Source: Pseudomonas sp. BCA17
GTDB lineage: Bacteria > Pseudomonadota > Gammaproteobacteria > Pseudomonadales > Pseudomonadaceae
Assembly (NCBI RefSeq): GCF_004519405.1
Contig: NZ_SGWI01000005.1
Span: 372,001-436,000 of the forward strand
Direction: 5' to 3'
Length of the DNA: 64,000 nucleotides
The translations under genes and the position numbers were made by a program. The notes beneath the pieces are model-generated. The model was not told the DNA's origin. It worked only from the letters and a program-made list of their open reading frames with translations, and ran no database searches. Positions 41,330 through 50,251 of this stretch are shown here, one piece after another (the stretch's first letter is position 1; every line of letters begins with the position of its first letter).

Positions 41330-42946
41330 TCAGAACAGTTGGGTGAACAACCAGTAGAGGCTGCCTGAAAGCAGGATTGCCGCGGGCAATGTCAGCACCC
41401 ATGCCATTGCCAGGTTACGGATAGTGCGCATCTGCAACCCACCGCCATTGGCCACCATGGTCCCGGCCACACCCGAGGACAACACATGGGTGGTCGACAC
41501 CGGCAGCCCATACATATCCGCCGCGCCGATGGTCAGCATCGCAACCATTTCGGCTGAGGCGCCTTGGGCATAGGTGAGGTGGGTCTTGCCGATCTTCTCG
41601 CCCACCGTTACCACAATGCGCTTCCAGCCGACCATGGTGCCCAGCCCCAGGGCGATGGCCACGGCGATCTTCACCCACAGCGGAATAAAGCGCGTGGAGT
41701 TGTCGATCTGGTCTTTGAACAGCTTCAGTTTGTTCTGGGTATCGGCATCGAAATTGCCGACCTTGCCTTTGTCCATCAAGCGAATGGTCTCGCTGGTCAG
41801 GTACATGTCGTTACGCACGTTGCCTACGGCTTCGGCAGGGACTTTGGCCAGGGAGCCGTAGCCTTTGACTTCGTCGCCGATCTGGCCGGCGAGGGCGGCG
41901 AGGGCGGGCACCAGTTCCGGGGTGGCTTCCTTGGTGCGTACATAGGTCGAGAGGATCGGCCGTGGGTCACCCGGCAATGCCTGTGGTGCAGCTTTCACCA
42001 GTGCCACCTGGGTCACCTCGGCCACCGCCGCGAACTGCAACGATTGCTCGGCGGGCATGGTGCGGTTCAGCGCATAAGCCATGGGCAAGGTGCCCACCAG
42101 GATCAGCATGATCAAGCCCATGCCCTTCTGGCCGTCGTTGGAACCGTGGGCGAAGGACACACCGGTGCAGGTGGCGATCAGCATGCTACGAATCCACCAA
42201 GGTGGCGGGGTGTTGCCCTTCGGGGCCTTGTACAGCGCGCGGTTTTTCACAAAGGCGCGCAGGGCCAGGAGCAGCATTGCGGCAAAAGCGAAGCCGATCA
42301 GCGGCGACAGCAGCAATGCGTAACCGATCTTGATCGCCTGGCTCCAATCCACGCCGCTGGTGCCGTCACGCCCGTGCATCAGCGCATTGGCCACGCCGAC
42401 GCCGATGATCGAGCCGATCAAGGTGTGGGATGACGACGCCGGCAACCCCAGCCACCAGGTGCCGAGGTTCCACAGGATCGCCGCGATCAGCAGGGCGAAG
42501 ATCATCGCGAAACCGGCCGACGAACCCACCTGCAAAATCAACTCAACCGGCAACAACGCGATGATGCCGAACGCTACCGCACCGCTGGAGAGCAGCACGC
42601 CGAGGAAGTTGAAAAAGCCCGACCAGACCACCGCAAAATGCGGCGGCATGGAGTTGGTGTAGATCACCGTGGCGACGGCATTGGCGGTGTCGTGGAAGCC
42701 GTTGACGAATTCAAAACCCAGGGCGATCAACAACGCCACACCCAACAACAGGAAGGGTGTCCAGGTGGTGACCACCGTGCCCAGTTCGTGCATGTCGTGC
42801 ATCAGGCTGTAGGCGGTGAACAGCAGGCCCATGGCGAGCACGGCGAAGAAAATGATCACGGTCACCAGGCCGGGTTTCTTATCCAGCCTGGGTTTGGGGT
42901 CTGTGTGTGACGCGGTGGTGGAGGCAGTCAGGGAAGGGGTGGCCAT
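41330..42946 (-). CDS. pit: low-affinity inorganic phosphate transporter, Pit family
   Basis: A 538-residue PHO4/Pit-type transporter of the inner membrane with two homologous halves. The first has FEFVNGFHDTANAVATVIYTN near residue 80, a hallmark of the family, and HGSNDGQKGMGLIML near 262; the second has VGWKRIVVTVGEKIGKTHLTYAQG and GLPVSTTHVLSSGV near 485. About ten hydrophobic segments surround a soluble loop at roughly 315-425. It imports metal-phosphate with protons. It stands alone and is convergent with pxpC. The loop is long compared with E. coli PitA (499 aa). Confidence 0.88.
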   Translation of the reverse strand: MATPSLTASTTASHTDPKPRLDKKPGLVTVIIFFAVLAMGLLFTAYSLMHDMHELGTVVTTWTPFLLLGVALLIALGFEFVNGFHDTANAVATVIYTNSMPPHFAVVWSGFFNFLGVLLSSGAVAFGIIALLPVELILQVGSSAGFAMIFALLIAAILWNLGTWWLGLPASSSHTLIGSIIGVGVANALMHGRDGTSGVDWSQAIKIGYALLLSPLIGFAFAAMLLLALRAFVKNRALYKAPKGNTPPPWWIRSMLIATCTGVSFAHGSNDGQKGMGLIMLILVGTLPMAYALNRTMPAEQSLQFAAVAEVTQVALVKAAPQALPGDPRPILSTYVRTKEATPELVPALAALAGQIGDEVKGYGSLAKVPAEAVGNVRNDMYLTSETIRLMDKGKVGNFDADTQNKLKLFKDQIDNSTRFIPLWVKIAVAIALGLGTMVGWKRIVVTVGEKIGKTHLTYAQGASAEMVAMLTIGAADMYGLPVSTTHVLSSGVAGTMVANGGGLQMRTIRNLAMAWVLTLPAAILLSGSLYWLFTQLF

Positions 42947-43048
42947 GCCGGAGCATCCAGTGTGAGGAGGATGCCGTTCATGATCATTGCAGAATGTTAC
43001 AGAGATGCTGCCATACGTCAGTGTTTGGCAGATTGAGTGAGCCGCTGG

Positions 43049-44071
43049 TCAGTAATCGTTGCGCTTTCTGAACGCCCAGCGCCCGGCAATCAAGGTAAAC
43101 GTCACCACCAAGGCCACCAGGATCCAGAACCCCTGCGGGTCCGTGGAAAGCGGCACGCCGCCCACGTTCATGCCGAAAAAGCCGGCAATAATGTTGATCG
43201 GCAGGGCCAGCACCGTCACCACGGTGAGGGTGAACAGCGTGCGGTTGCTTTGTTCGTTGAGGTTGGCCGCGATCTCTTCCTGCAACAGCTTGATGCGTTC
43301 ACCCAGGGCCGTCAGGTCGTTGATGATCAGCGCAAACTCCTCGGTGGACTTGCGCAGCTCCTTCACGTCTTCCTTTTGCAGCCATTGCGGCGGGCGATTG
43401 AGCAGGCGCAGCAGCGAGCCCGGCTCCAGCGCCAGCAGGCGTTGCAGGCGCACCAGTACGCGGCGCGCGGCGCCCAGTTCGGCGCGGTTGGTGGACAAGC
43501 GCGAGGACAGCAACTGATCCTCGACCTGGTCGACGCTGAGGCTGGTCTTGCGCACGATCTGCGTCAGCACTTCGCCTTGATCGCGCAGCAGATGCACCAG
43601 CAACTCCAGAGGGGAGCGGAACTGTTCGCCGGCCTTTACCGACGAGCGCAGTTTGTCCACCGAGTGCAACGGTTGCAGGCGTGCGCTCACCAGCAAGCGG
43701 CTACGGGCGCACACCCACAATGTGGAGATATCCGATGAGACCATGCTGCTGAAGTTGAACACCACGTCGTTGACCACCGCCAGCAGAGCCGAGTCGACGT
43801 GCTCGATACGCGTGGAGCGTGAACCTTCGTGCAGGGCCTCGAAAAACTCTTCGGGTAATGACAGATGCGCCTGCATCCACCGTTGGCAGGCCGCATGGGC
43901 AAGGTTCAGGTGCAGCCACAGGAACTCCTGTGAATCGGATGGTTCCTGCAGGGCCTTGAGCGCGGTGGCCGAATCAATCTGCTCGCCTTTTTCGCCAGGT
44001 CTAAACCGAAAACCGTAAAGCAGGCCAAACAGATCGGAATCCTGATGGCTGTGGTCGATGCTGTGGTTCAT
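43049..44071 (-). CDS. zntB: zinc transporter ZntB, CorA family
   Basis: A 340-residue CorA-superfamily channel of the inner membrane. A long soluble N-terminal part (1-280) precedes two transmembrane helices; the signature GMN is in FFGMNVGGVPLS near residue 303, between TM1 (VVTVLALPINIIAGFFG) and TM2 (GFWILVALVVTFTLIAG). The N-terminal LWLHLNLAHAACQRWM and LQEEIAANLNEQSNRTLFTLTVV are typical of ZntB. It moves Zn2+ and possibly other divalent ions. It stands between the pit gene and a histidine kinase. Confidence 0.85.
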   Translation of the reverse strand: MNHSIDHSHQDSDLFGLLYGFRFRPGEKGEQIDSATALKALQEPSDSQEFLWLHLNLAHAACQRWMQAHLSLPEEFFEALHEGSRSTRIEHVDSALLAVVNDVVFNFSSMVSSDISTLWVCARSRLLVSARLQPLHSVDKLRSSVKAGEQFRSPLELLVHLLRDQGEVLTQIVRKTSLSVDQVEDQLLSSRLSTNRAELGAARRVLVRLQRLLALEPGSLLRLLNRPPQWLQKEDVKELRKSTEEFALIINDLTALGERIKLLQEEIAANLNEQSNRTLFTLTVVTVLALPINIIAGFFGMNVGGVPLSTDPQGFWILVALVVTFTLIAGRWAFRKRNDY

Positions 44072-44228
44072 GGAGGCTCGCAGAGAAAGCGCCTGTAGGA
44101 CGTTTCACAGGTTCGCGTGGGCGAATCATTGCAAGGATATTTGACAATTTTGTGACCGTTTAAGGCGCGGATGGCATTTCAAGACACTGACGCGGCCATT
44201 CGCGCTGCGATCGGGCAGTAGCCCCGGA

Positions 44229-45401
44229 TCAGAGCAGGGGCAGGCGGAAGCTGAATTGGGTGCCGTATTGTTCATGGCTGGTCACGCTCAACTCACCGCC
44301 ATGGGCATCGGCAATCTGCCTGGCGATATACAAACCCAGGCCCAGGCCGGTCTCGAGCGTGCCGGGAAGCGGGCGTGAGAAAGGCTGGAACAGGCGTGGC
44401 AAGGTCTGTTCAGCGATCTGCCCGGCGTTTTTCACTGCCACCGTCAAGTGAGCGTGCTCGATCTTAGCCGTGACGTATACCGGGCTGTTCCGGTTACCGT
44501 GATGGAGGGCGTTGACGAGCAGAATGGAGAGCAATTGCGCGAGGCGCTCGCGGTCGCCGTACACGTTGTGCAGGTCGCCGATATCGGCGTGGATCAGCCG
44601 TAGCGGGTGCAGGCCTTGCACTTCGGCCACCACCTGGCGCAAAGCATCCTGCAAATCCGCGCAATGGGTGAGGCGCAGGGCCATGCCACTGCCCATCCGG
44701 CCACGGGCGAGGTCCATTACGTCCTCGACCCGTTGTGACGCGCGGCGCCCGCAAGCGAGGATATGGCGCACCAGCGGGTCGCTCGCAGGGCTGGGATGTT
44801 TGCGCAGTAACCGCTCGGCACTGAAGTTGATGGCAAACAGCGGGTTGCGCAGGTCATGTCCCAGCGCGGCGATGAATTGCTCGCGCAGCTCGGCGGTACC
44901 CCGTTCTTCCTGCCAATCGGCGTCGGTCCGTTGCTGGCTTTCCTGGGCTTCGATTTGCAGCGAGAGCACCCGGGCAAACGACTCCATGGTCGACTGGATA
45001 GGGCTGCCACGCAGGGCTTTGGGGTTAGGGTCGAGCGCGCAGATCGTGCCGAAGAAACGCCCATCCGTACGGAACACCGGCACGCAAATATAGCTTTCGA
45101 ACACGTAGATGCGTGGCGTGTGGTGGTTGCGGTAGATCGGGTCTTCACTGGCCTTGTCGATCACGACGGCCTCATGTGAACGGTGGATTTCGTGGCAAAT
45201 CGTGGTGGTGAGGTCCAACTCCGAGCCCACGCCGACGCCGTAATCGAGTTGGTCGAGCACGGCGCAGGCGGTCCAATTGTCGTCGGTCACCCGCGCGACG
45301 GCAGCAAAACGCAGGCCGGTCGCGTCGCAGATGACTTTGAGCATCGCGGGTACGACGCTGATTCGGCCAATCATGGCGATGTCGGCGATCCTTTGCTCCA
45401 T
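44229..45401 (-). CDS. GAF-domain sensor histidine kinase
   Basis: A 390-residue soluble histidine kinase. A GAF sensor spans about residues 25-155 (AVVIDKASEDPIYRNHHTPRI, FFGTICALDPNP), then the H-box FIAALGHDLRNPLFAINFSAERLL near 175 with the phospho-accepting His, and an ATPase domain with the N-box LLVNALHHGNR near 290 and GLGLGLYIARQIADAHGG near 350. No membrane segment is present, so it senses a cytosolic signal. No response regulator is adjacent; it is an orphan kinase whose partner is elsewhere. It has an isolated gene position. Confidence 0.85.
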   Translation of the reverse strand: MEQRIADIAMIGRISVVPAMLKVICDATGLRFAAVARVTDDNWTACAVLDQLDYGVGVGSELDLTTTICHEIHRSHEAVVIDKASEDPIYRNHHTPRIYVFESYICVPVFRTDGRFFGTICALDPNPKALRGSPIQSTMESFARVLSLQIEAQESQQRTDADWQEERGTAELREQFIAALGHDLRNPLFAINFSAERLLRKHPSPASDPLVRHILACGRRASQRVEDVMDLARGRMGSGMALRLTHCADLQDALRQVVAEVQGLHPLRLIHADIGDLHNVYGDRERLAQLLSILLVNALHHGNRNSPVYVTAKIEHAHLTVAVKNAGQIAEQTLPRLFQPFSRPLPGTLETGLGLGLYIARQIADAHGGELSVTSHEQYGTQFSFRLPLL

Positions 45402-45533
45402 GCTGCACTCTCGAACCGTTGGGCGCCGGGCGTTGTGCCCTGGCCAGACAGTGAGAGTCTACCGACCTTGCACGATTAAGGTGCATCCGAGGGTCGGAAA
45501 TAGACGCTGCTCCAGACGTTCAAACGCCCATAA

Positions 45534-45567
45534 AAAAACCGCGTCACCCGAAGGTGACGCGGTTTTT
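45534..45567. terminator. bidirectional rho-independent terminator
   Basis: AAAAACCGCGTCACC (45534-45548) and GGTGACGCGGTTTTT (45553-45567) pair perfectly around a CGAA loop, giving a T-run in both directions. It serves the PepSY gene on the minus strand, whose stop is 13 bases away. Confidence 0.92.
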
Positions 45568-45579
45568 CATAAGCCCGAC

Positions 45580-45885
45580 TCACGTGTCTTGCTTGTCTTC
45601 CAGCACGGCGCCGGTCTTGGCATCGAGCTTGACGTCAAACTTCTTGCCGGTGGTATCGGTAACGTCTACCTCATACACCAGCACACCGTTTTTGTGATCC
45701 AGCTCGGTATCGGTGATGGTCGCGCCAGGGTGTTTGGCCAGGGCGGCAGCGTTGAGTTTTTCGAATGCCATTACTTCGCCAGACTTGAGCAGGCTGGGAA
45801 TCTGGTCCGGGCGCACATCGGCTTGGGCCAGGCCGGCAGCCAGGGTCAGGGCGGTGGCGGCGAACAGGGTGGTCAGGGTTTTCAT
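45580..45885 (-). CDS. PepSY domain periplasmic protein
   Basis: A 101-residue exported protein. Signal peptide at residues 1-23 (MKTLTTLFAATALTLAAGLAQA), then a single PepSY domain with VRPDQIPSLLKSGEVMAFEKL and a VYEVDVTDTTGKKFDVKLDAKTG ending, the usual YEV ... D ... TG pattern. PepSY proteins are thought to inhibit proteases or act near two-component systems. Here no such partner is adjacent. AAGGA precedes the ATG at 45885. It is monocistronic with a strong terminator. Confidence 0.85.
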   Translation of the reverse strand: MKTLTTLFAATALTLAAGLAQADVRPDQIPSLLKSGEVMAFEKLNAAALAKHPGATITDTELDHKNGVLVYEVDVTDTTGKKFDVKLDAKTGAVLEDKQDT

Positions 45886-45968
45886 GGTCAATGTCCTTCT
45901 AGGGTTAGCTGCTTAAGTGGCGCCAGATTAACCGGCGCAACTTAATTCATCCTTAATGGCGCTTTGAC

Positions 45969-47120
45969 TCAGTAACCGTGGTCTGCCAGCAACTGCTTGA
46001 CGTTCGACGACGGGAAGCGATTGTAGAACTTCAACAGTTCAGCGGCGCGGTTGGTGAAGATGCCATCGACACCGGCGTCCATGACTTTCTTGAAATCCAC
46101 CGGCTCATCCACGGTGTAGACATGCACCAGCAGGCCCTTGTCGTGTGTCAGCTTGTTCATTTCAGGCTTGACCAGGTCTGTGTAGCTCTGGTCGCCATGG
46201 TTGGTCAGCTCGGCCGATGGACCGGTGCCGATAGCGCCGAGGCTCTTGGCTTCGTCGACCCATTTTTCGAACTCGGCGGCGTCTTTCGGTTCTTGCTTGG
46301 CGTAGTAGGCGGCTTTGGTCGGTTCGCCGGACTCAGCGAAGGTCTGCGTGGATTTGGGCTCAATGCTACCGGCGCCGACCCACAACAGCAGGATTTTCGG
46401 GGTGTTGGGCATTTCCTTCTGCAGCTCTTTCAAGCTGTCTTTTTCAAACGTCTGCAGTACCACGCGGCCTTTACCCTGGCCGACGCCGGTGTTGCTCTTG
46501 CCCAGCTTGGAGCCGGCGGAACTCAGCCAGCCTTTATCCAGCAGCTTGTTTTTCAGGTCGGCTTCGATTCCCGGGAATTGCTTGGGCTCTTTGGTCTCGA
46601 TGTACAGGCCGGGTTTGTGCTGCGGGTTGCCTTCGGCGATCTTGATGATGTCGTCCAGGCTCTGGATTTTCAGGCCCACGAAACCTGGGCGGGCGCGGTC
46701 CGGGTAGGCGGCGTTGAACCAGCTGCCGGCGTCCAGGGTACGCAGTTCGGCCCAAGTGAATTCATTGGCCGGGGCGTCCTTGCGCTCGGGGAATTTGGTG
46801 GCCACGTCGGTGGTGCGTTGCAGGTTGTTGTCGTGCAGGGCGAACAGGACGCCGTCCTTGCTGCGCTGCAGATCCATTTCCAGGTAGTCGGCGCCCAGGT
46901 CGCGTGCGACCTTGTAAGCGGCGGCGGTGGACTCCGGGGCGTCGTAGGAAGCGCCACGGTGGGCGATGACCGCGGGGTACGGAATGCCTTCGTTTGTCGC
47001 CAATTCAGCCGGGCTGATCGGTTCGGCAGCCTGTGCAGAGCCGAGGCCGAGCATCAGCGTGAGCAGCAGGGCACTCCCGACAGTGGTGGGCACCGAGCCG
47101 TTGGAAAACGTGACAGGCAT
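45969..47120 (-). CDS. glpQ: periplasmic glycerophosphodiester phosphodiesterase
   Basis: Hydrolyses glycerophosphodiesters to glycerol 3-phosphate and an alcohol in the periplasm. The 383-residue protein has a signal peptide in the first ~32 residues (VGSALLLTLMLGLGSAQA). The GDPD motif follows: AVIAHRGASYDAPEST near 50, with catalytic His, LEMDLQRSKDG near 80 and LHDNNLQRTTDV near 95. It resembles E. coli GlpQ in length. AAGGA precedes the ATG at 47120; the frame extends to 47171, but those residues are not signal-like. A Pho-type site was not found. Confidence 0.88.
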   Translation of the reverse strand: MPVTFSNGSVPTTVGSALLLTLMLGLGSAQAAEPISPAELATNEGIPYPAVIAHRGASYDAPESTAAAYKVARDLGADYLEMDLQRSKDGVLFALHDNNLQRTTDVATKFPERKDAPANEFTWAELRTLDAGSWFNAAYPDRARPGFVGLKIQSLDDIIKIAEGNPQHKPGLYIETKEPKQFPGIEADLKNKLLDKGWLSSAGSKLGKSNTGVGQGKGRVVLQTFEKDSLKELQKEMPNTPKILLLWVGAGSIEPKSTQTFAESGEPTKAAYYAKQEPKDAAEFEKWVDEAKSLGAIGTGPSAELTNHGDQSYTDLVKPEMNKLTHDKGLLVHVYTVDEPVDFKKVMDAGVDGIFTNRAAELLKFYNRFPSSNVKQLLADHGY

Positions 47121-47349
47121 ATGCGAAGTCCTTTCGTGGAGGTAACTTTGAGAAGGCGTCCTTTTTAACAATTGATTGCGAATGGCGCTATCACCAAACC
47201 GACATTAACGTGCGCACGGGCCAATTTTTGGGTTTTTTTGTGCAGTCTTGCAGTACTCTTGCCCCAATGCTCCGTTAGAGGGCGGTCATTTGTGCCACGC
47301 GTGTAAACCATCTTTCCAGTCCCTGTGGGACTTTTCAGTGAGGTTTACC

Positions 47350-47673
47350 ATGCGCATCACCTCCGAGCTTATCTGCCAGGCCGCCGACCAACTCCAGGGT
47401 TTTGTCGGCCTGAACCGCAAAACCGGCCAGTACATCGTGCGTTTCAGCGAAGATGCCTTCGGCATGGACGTGGCCGACGACGGCATCATCCCCACGGCCG
47501 AATTTGTCTGGCTGCCTGCAGCCGACCACACCATGACGTTGTCCCGCGAGCGGATTCAGTTGCTGCTGGATCAACATATCGATGATCGCCTCAACATCAC
47601 CGAACCGCTGCGTGTGTATATGCGCCGGGTGGAGATCCCGCAGATCAGTGCGTTGCGCAGTCTGGTCAGCTAA
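47350..47673 (+). CDS. conserved hypothetical protein, 107 aa
   Basis: A 107-residue soluble protein that I recognise only as a conserved Pseudomonas hypothetical. It begins MRITSELICQAADQLQGFVGL, has an acidic middle EDAFGMDVADDGIIPTAEFVW and a helical C-terminal half ERIQLLLDQHIDD. No catalytic pattern, signal or membrane segment is visible. GAGG precedes the ATG at 47350. Its stop overlaps the stop of the convergent ABM gene. Confidence 0.7.
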   Translation: MRITSELICQAADQLQGFVGLNRKTGQYIVRFSEDAFGMDVADDGIIPTAEFVWLPAADHTMTLSRERIQLLLDQHIDDRLNITEPLRVYMRRVEIPQISALRSLVS

Positions 47674-47993
47674 TTGCGATCAAAACCGTAGGCCCGCTCC
47701 ACCTTGCACACCCGCGTATGAAACGCCGAGTACCAGGTGGCGCGGCCTTGTTCGCGCACCTGGCAATGTTCCGCTTGCTGCTTCCAGGCCAGGATGGCTG
47801 ACTCGCTGCTCCAGTAGGACACGGTGATCCCCAGGCCGTCTTCGCGCGCCGACTCCACTCCGAGAAACCCGGGGTGTTCACGTGCCAGTTCCAGCATGCG
47901 CGCGGCGGCCTGGCCGTAGCCTTGATCGCCCTCGGTGCGCAGCGAGCTGAAAATCACCGCGTAGTAGGGCGGGGAAGGGGTGTTGGCGATCAT
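47670..47993 (-). CDS. antibiotic biosynthesis monooxygenase (ABM) domain protein
   Basis: A 107-residue ABM-fold protein: YYAVIFSSLRTEGDQGYGQAAARMLELA at the start, HPGFLGVESARE near 45, and ITVSYWSSESAILAWKQQAEH near 60-80, the classic pattern of heme-degrading or quinone-type monooxygenases and their non-enzymatic relatives. No heme ligand is evident. Its ATG overlaps the stop of the upstream GATase-like gene (ATGA), so the two are translationally coupled. The function is unknown. Confidence 0.82.
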   Translation of the reverse strand: MIANTPSPPYYAVIFSSLRTEGDQGYGQAAARMLELAREHPGFLGVESAREDGLGITVSYWSSESAILAWKQQAEHCQVREQGRATWYSAFHTRVCKVERAYGFDRN

Positions 47994-48697
47994 CGTGATA
48001 GTCCTTGGCAAGCCTGCAGCAGCGCGATCGCCAGTGGCGGCGTAGTGCCTGCGAGTGCTGCCCGTTCCGGCTGGAACAGGGTGGCGACGAAAAACGGATG
48101 CTCCAACAGCTCCACGGCGCGCAGATCGCCCGCCGAGTCATGGCCACTGGGAATCAGGTCGCCTTCCAGCAGCGCGTTGGCGAACTCGGGGTTGATGCCA
48201 TAACGGCAGCGATAGCCTTCATGGATATCCAGGGTGCCGTAGGCCTCGGCAATTCGGGTGTACGGCGCCAGGCGCACGGTGTCGCTCGCCTCTACCAATG
48301 CACAGCTCAGGGGGGCGATGACGGCGCGTTTGGCGTAGGGCGCCAGTTCGCCGTGTTCGGCATCCGCCCAGCCCAGTACATGGCGGGCATATTCGAGTAC
48401 TGCGTGTTGAAAACCGCCGCAGGTGCCGAGGAAAGGGCGTTTTTGCTCGCGGGCAAATCGAATTGCCCGCAAGGCGCCGTCGGTGTCGCGGTAGGGGCTG
48501 GCAGGCACGCACCAGAAGCCGTCGAAGCTGTGCAGGTCCGTGTCCGGTGTGAGTGAGTCCGTATCGAGCCACTGCACGTGAACGTTCAGGTTCAAGGTGT
48601 CGGCCGCTTGTTGCAGGGCGACGGGAATGGCCTGGTGAGCGATCACCTCGGGGTTGTAGTCGCCGATCAGGGCGAGGTGCAGCGCGGTGGTTTTCAT
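47990..48697 (-). CDS. class I glutamine-amidotransferase-like protein (CTP synthase C-terminal relative), catalytic His absent
   Basis: A 235-residue protein like the glutaminase domain of CTP synthase but without the synthetase domain. The Cys-nucleophile loop is FLGTCGGFQHAVLEYARHVLG near residue 90. The place where active enzymes have HPE reads FVATLFQPERAAL near 210, with Gln in place of the catalytic His, so glutaminase activity is doubtful. It begins with an ALHLALIGDYNPEV strand and ends near LLQACQGLSR. Translationally coupled to the ABM gene and divergent from a LysR gene. The role is unknown. Confidence 0.78.
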   Translation of the reverse strand: MKTTALHLALIGDYNPEVIAHQAIPVALQQAADTLNLNVHVQWLDTDSLTPDTDLHSFDGFWCVPASPYRDTDGALRAIRFAREQKRPFLGTCGGFQHAVLEYARHVLGWADAEHGELAPYAKRAVIAPLSCALVEASDTVRLAPYTRIAEAYGTLDIHEGYRCRYGINPEFANALLEGDLIPSGHDSAGDLRAVELLEHPFFVATLFQPERAALAGTTPPLAIALLQACQGLSR

Positions 48698-48740
48698 CGT
48701 GTACGGCCCATGGCTTGTGGTGTCCTGAGACCCACTATAG

Positions 48741-48770
48741 ATTGGCGTTCGCGCAATCAATATTGGCGTT
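48741..48770. promoter_or_regulatory. tandem ATTGGCGTT repeats in a divergent promoter
   Basis: ATTGGCGTT occurs at 48741-48749 and 48762-48770, 21 bases apart, about two helical turns, in the 80-base gap between the GATase-like gene and a LysR gene. An ATTG-N9-CAAT symmetry overlaps the first copy. It is a likely binding site for that LysR regulator. Confidence 0.5.
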
Positions 48771-48777
48771 TACCCAC

Positions 48778-49662
48778 ATGCTCAATGCAGCAACGCACTA
48801 TTCAGTCGACTATCCCGACCTGTCACTGATTCTCGCTCTGGTACGCGGTGGCACTCTGGCGCGGGCGGCGACATTGCTGCGGGTGGATGTGTCCACGGTG
48901 TTCCGCGCAGTCCGCCGGTTGGAAGCGGCCCTGGGCCAGACACTGTTTGAAAAAAGCCGCAGCGGTTATCTGCCGACCAGCCTGGCGAGCCACCTGGCGC
49001 AACAGGCCGAACGCGCCGAGCAAGCCCTTGAGGCTGCGCGCATCAGCGTGGAGCAGGGCGGTGAAGTGATCAGCGGTACGGTGCGCCTGACCTGTACCGA
49101 CTCGGTATTGCAAGGCTTGTTGCTGCCGGCCCTGGCGCAGTTCATGCCTGAATACCCGGCGCTGACCCTGGAGTTGAGTACCTCCAATGACTTCGCCAAC
49201 CTCAGTCGGCGTGACGCGGATATCGCCCTGCGCCTTACCAGGACGCCGCCGGAGCATCTTGTCGGCCGCTGCCTGGGCAGTGTCAGCTATCAGGTGTTTG
49301 CCAGCGCCGATTACGCACGCCAGCACGAAGGTCGTGAATTGGCCGACCTGGCCTGGATCGCCCCAGATGACTTTCTGCCAGATCACCCCACCGTGACCTG
49401 GCGCCGCGAGCACTTGCCGGGCGTGCGCCCCAGTTACCGCTGCAACAGCATGTTGTCGGTCACCGAACTGGTGCGCACCGGATTGGGCGTTGCGGCGCTG
49501 CCGGATTTTCTATTGGAGGATGGCCTGCAACCCCTGAGCCCTGCATTGGCCGGGCGTGACACCGCGCTATGGCTGCTGACGCGCCCGGATTGCCGGGCAC
49601 TGCGCTCGGTGGTGACGTTGTTTGATGAGTTGGGGCGACATGTGCGTTGGCCGCGTCGTTAG
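48778..49662 (+). CDS. LysR family transcriptional regulator
   Basis: A 294-residue LysR regulator with an HTH at residues 15-55 (LSLILALVRGGTLARAATLLRVDVSTVFRAVRRLEAALG) and effector domain from GTVRLTCTDSVLQGLLL near 100. It is divergent from the GATase-like/ABM unit and probably controls it. The ATG at 48778 is chosen because upstream frame extension runs into the divergent promoter. Its stop overlaps the stop of the convergent DUF1003 gene. Confidence 0.86.
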   Translation: MLNAATHYSVDYPDLSLILALVRGGTLARAATLLRVDVSTVFRAVRRLEAALGQTLFEKSRSGYLPTSLASHLAQQAERAEQALEAARISVEQGGEVISGTVRLTCTDSVLQGLLLPALAQFMPEYPALTLELSTSNDFANLSRRDADIALRLTRTPPEHLVGRCLGSVSYQVFASADYARQHEGRELADLAWIAPDDFLPDHPTVTWRREHLPGVRPSYRCNSMLSVTELVRTGLGVAALPDFLLEDGLQPLSPALAGRDTALWLLTRPDCRALRSVVTLFDELGRHVRWPRR

Positions 49663-50177
49663 GTTTTTCGCACAAACTGCTCATGCATTTCGCACGTCAG
49701 GGTTTCGATACGCTCGGTCAACTGCTTGGTCATTTCCGTCAGTCGGGTGTTTTGCTCCAGTAGTTCCAGCAGTTGTCGGGTGGTCTGCGCGGCCTGGGCC
49801 TGCCGTTCGGTATTGGCGATGGCCAGGGCTTCGCGGTGTTGCGCATCGGCGTCGGACTGGGCTTTGTCCCGCGCAGCCTGGCGTGTCTGGGCCAGCAGGA
49901 TCAGCGGTGCGGCATAGGCCGATTGCAGGCTGAAAGCCAGGTTGAGCAGGATGAATGGGTACACGTCGAAGTGGGTGACACCGCTTATGTTCAGCACCAC
50001 CCACAACACGACGATTGCGGTTTGTGCGCCGAGGAAGGTCGGTGTGCCAAAGAAGCGCGCGAAGGCTTCGGCCTTGAGGGCAAAGGTGTCGTTGCCGAAG
50101 GTCGGTGCGAGGTGGGCGTGGCCTCGGTGAAAGCGCAGGTGATCGACGGGGTCGGCTTCAGGTTTGTCTGGGGTCAT
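49659..50177 (-). CDS. DUF1003 family membrane protein
   Basis: A 172-residue protein with two transmembrane helices near residues 52-70 (TAIVVLWVVLNI) and 75-95 (VYPFILLNLAFSLQSAYAAPLILLAQTRQ), the conserved core of DUF1003, followed by a long charged coiled coil (100-165: AQSDADAQHREALAIANTER). No catalytic residues are seen. The function is unknown. It is convergent with a LysR gene and adjacent to the chemoreceptor gene on the same strand, 74 bases away. Confidence 0.8.
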   Translation of the reverse strand: MTPDKPEADPVDHLRFHRGHAHLAPTFGNDTFALKAEAFARFFGTPTFLGAQTAIVVLWVVLNISGVTHFDVYPFILLNLAFSLQSAYAAPLILLAQTRQAARDKAQSDADAQHREALAIANTERQAQAAQTTRQLLELLEQNTRLTEMTKQLTERIETLTCEMHEQFVRKT

Positions 50178-50251
50178 GGCGGGGCGAATCCTTAGCGTGA
50201 GGACAGTCAGCACTATAGACCGCCCACCCGGCCGGACACATGAAGAACCAG

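Noticed and set aside
47121..47349. Pho box upstream of glpQ
   Set aside because: No pair of CTGTCAT-like repeats with the right spacing was found.
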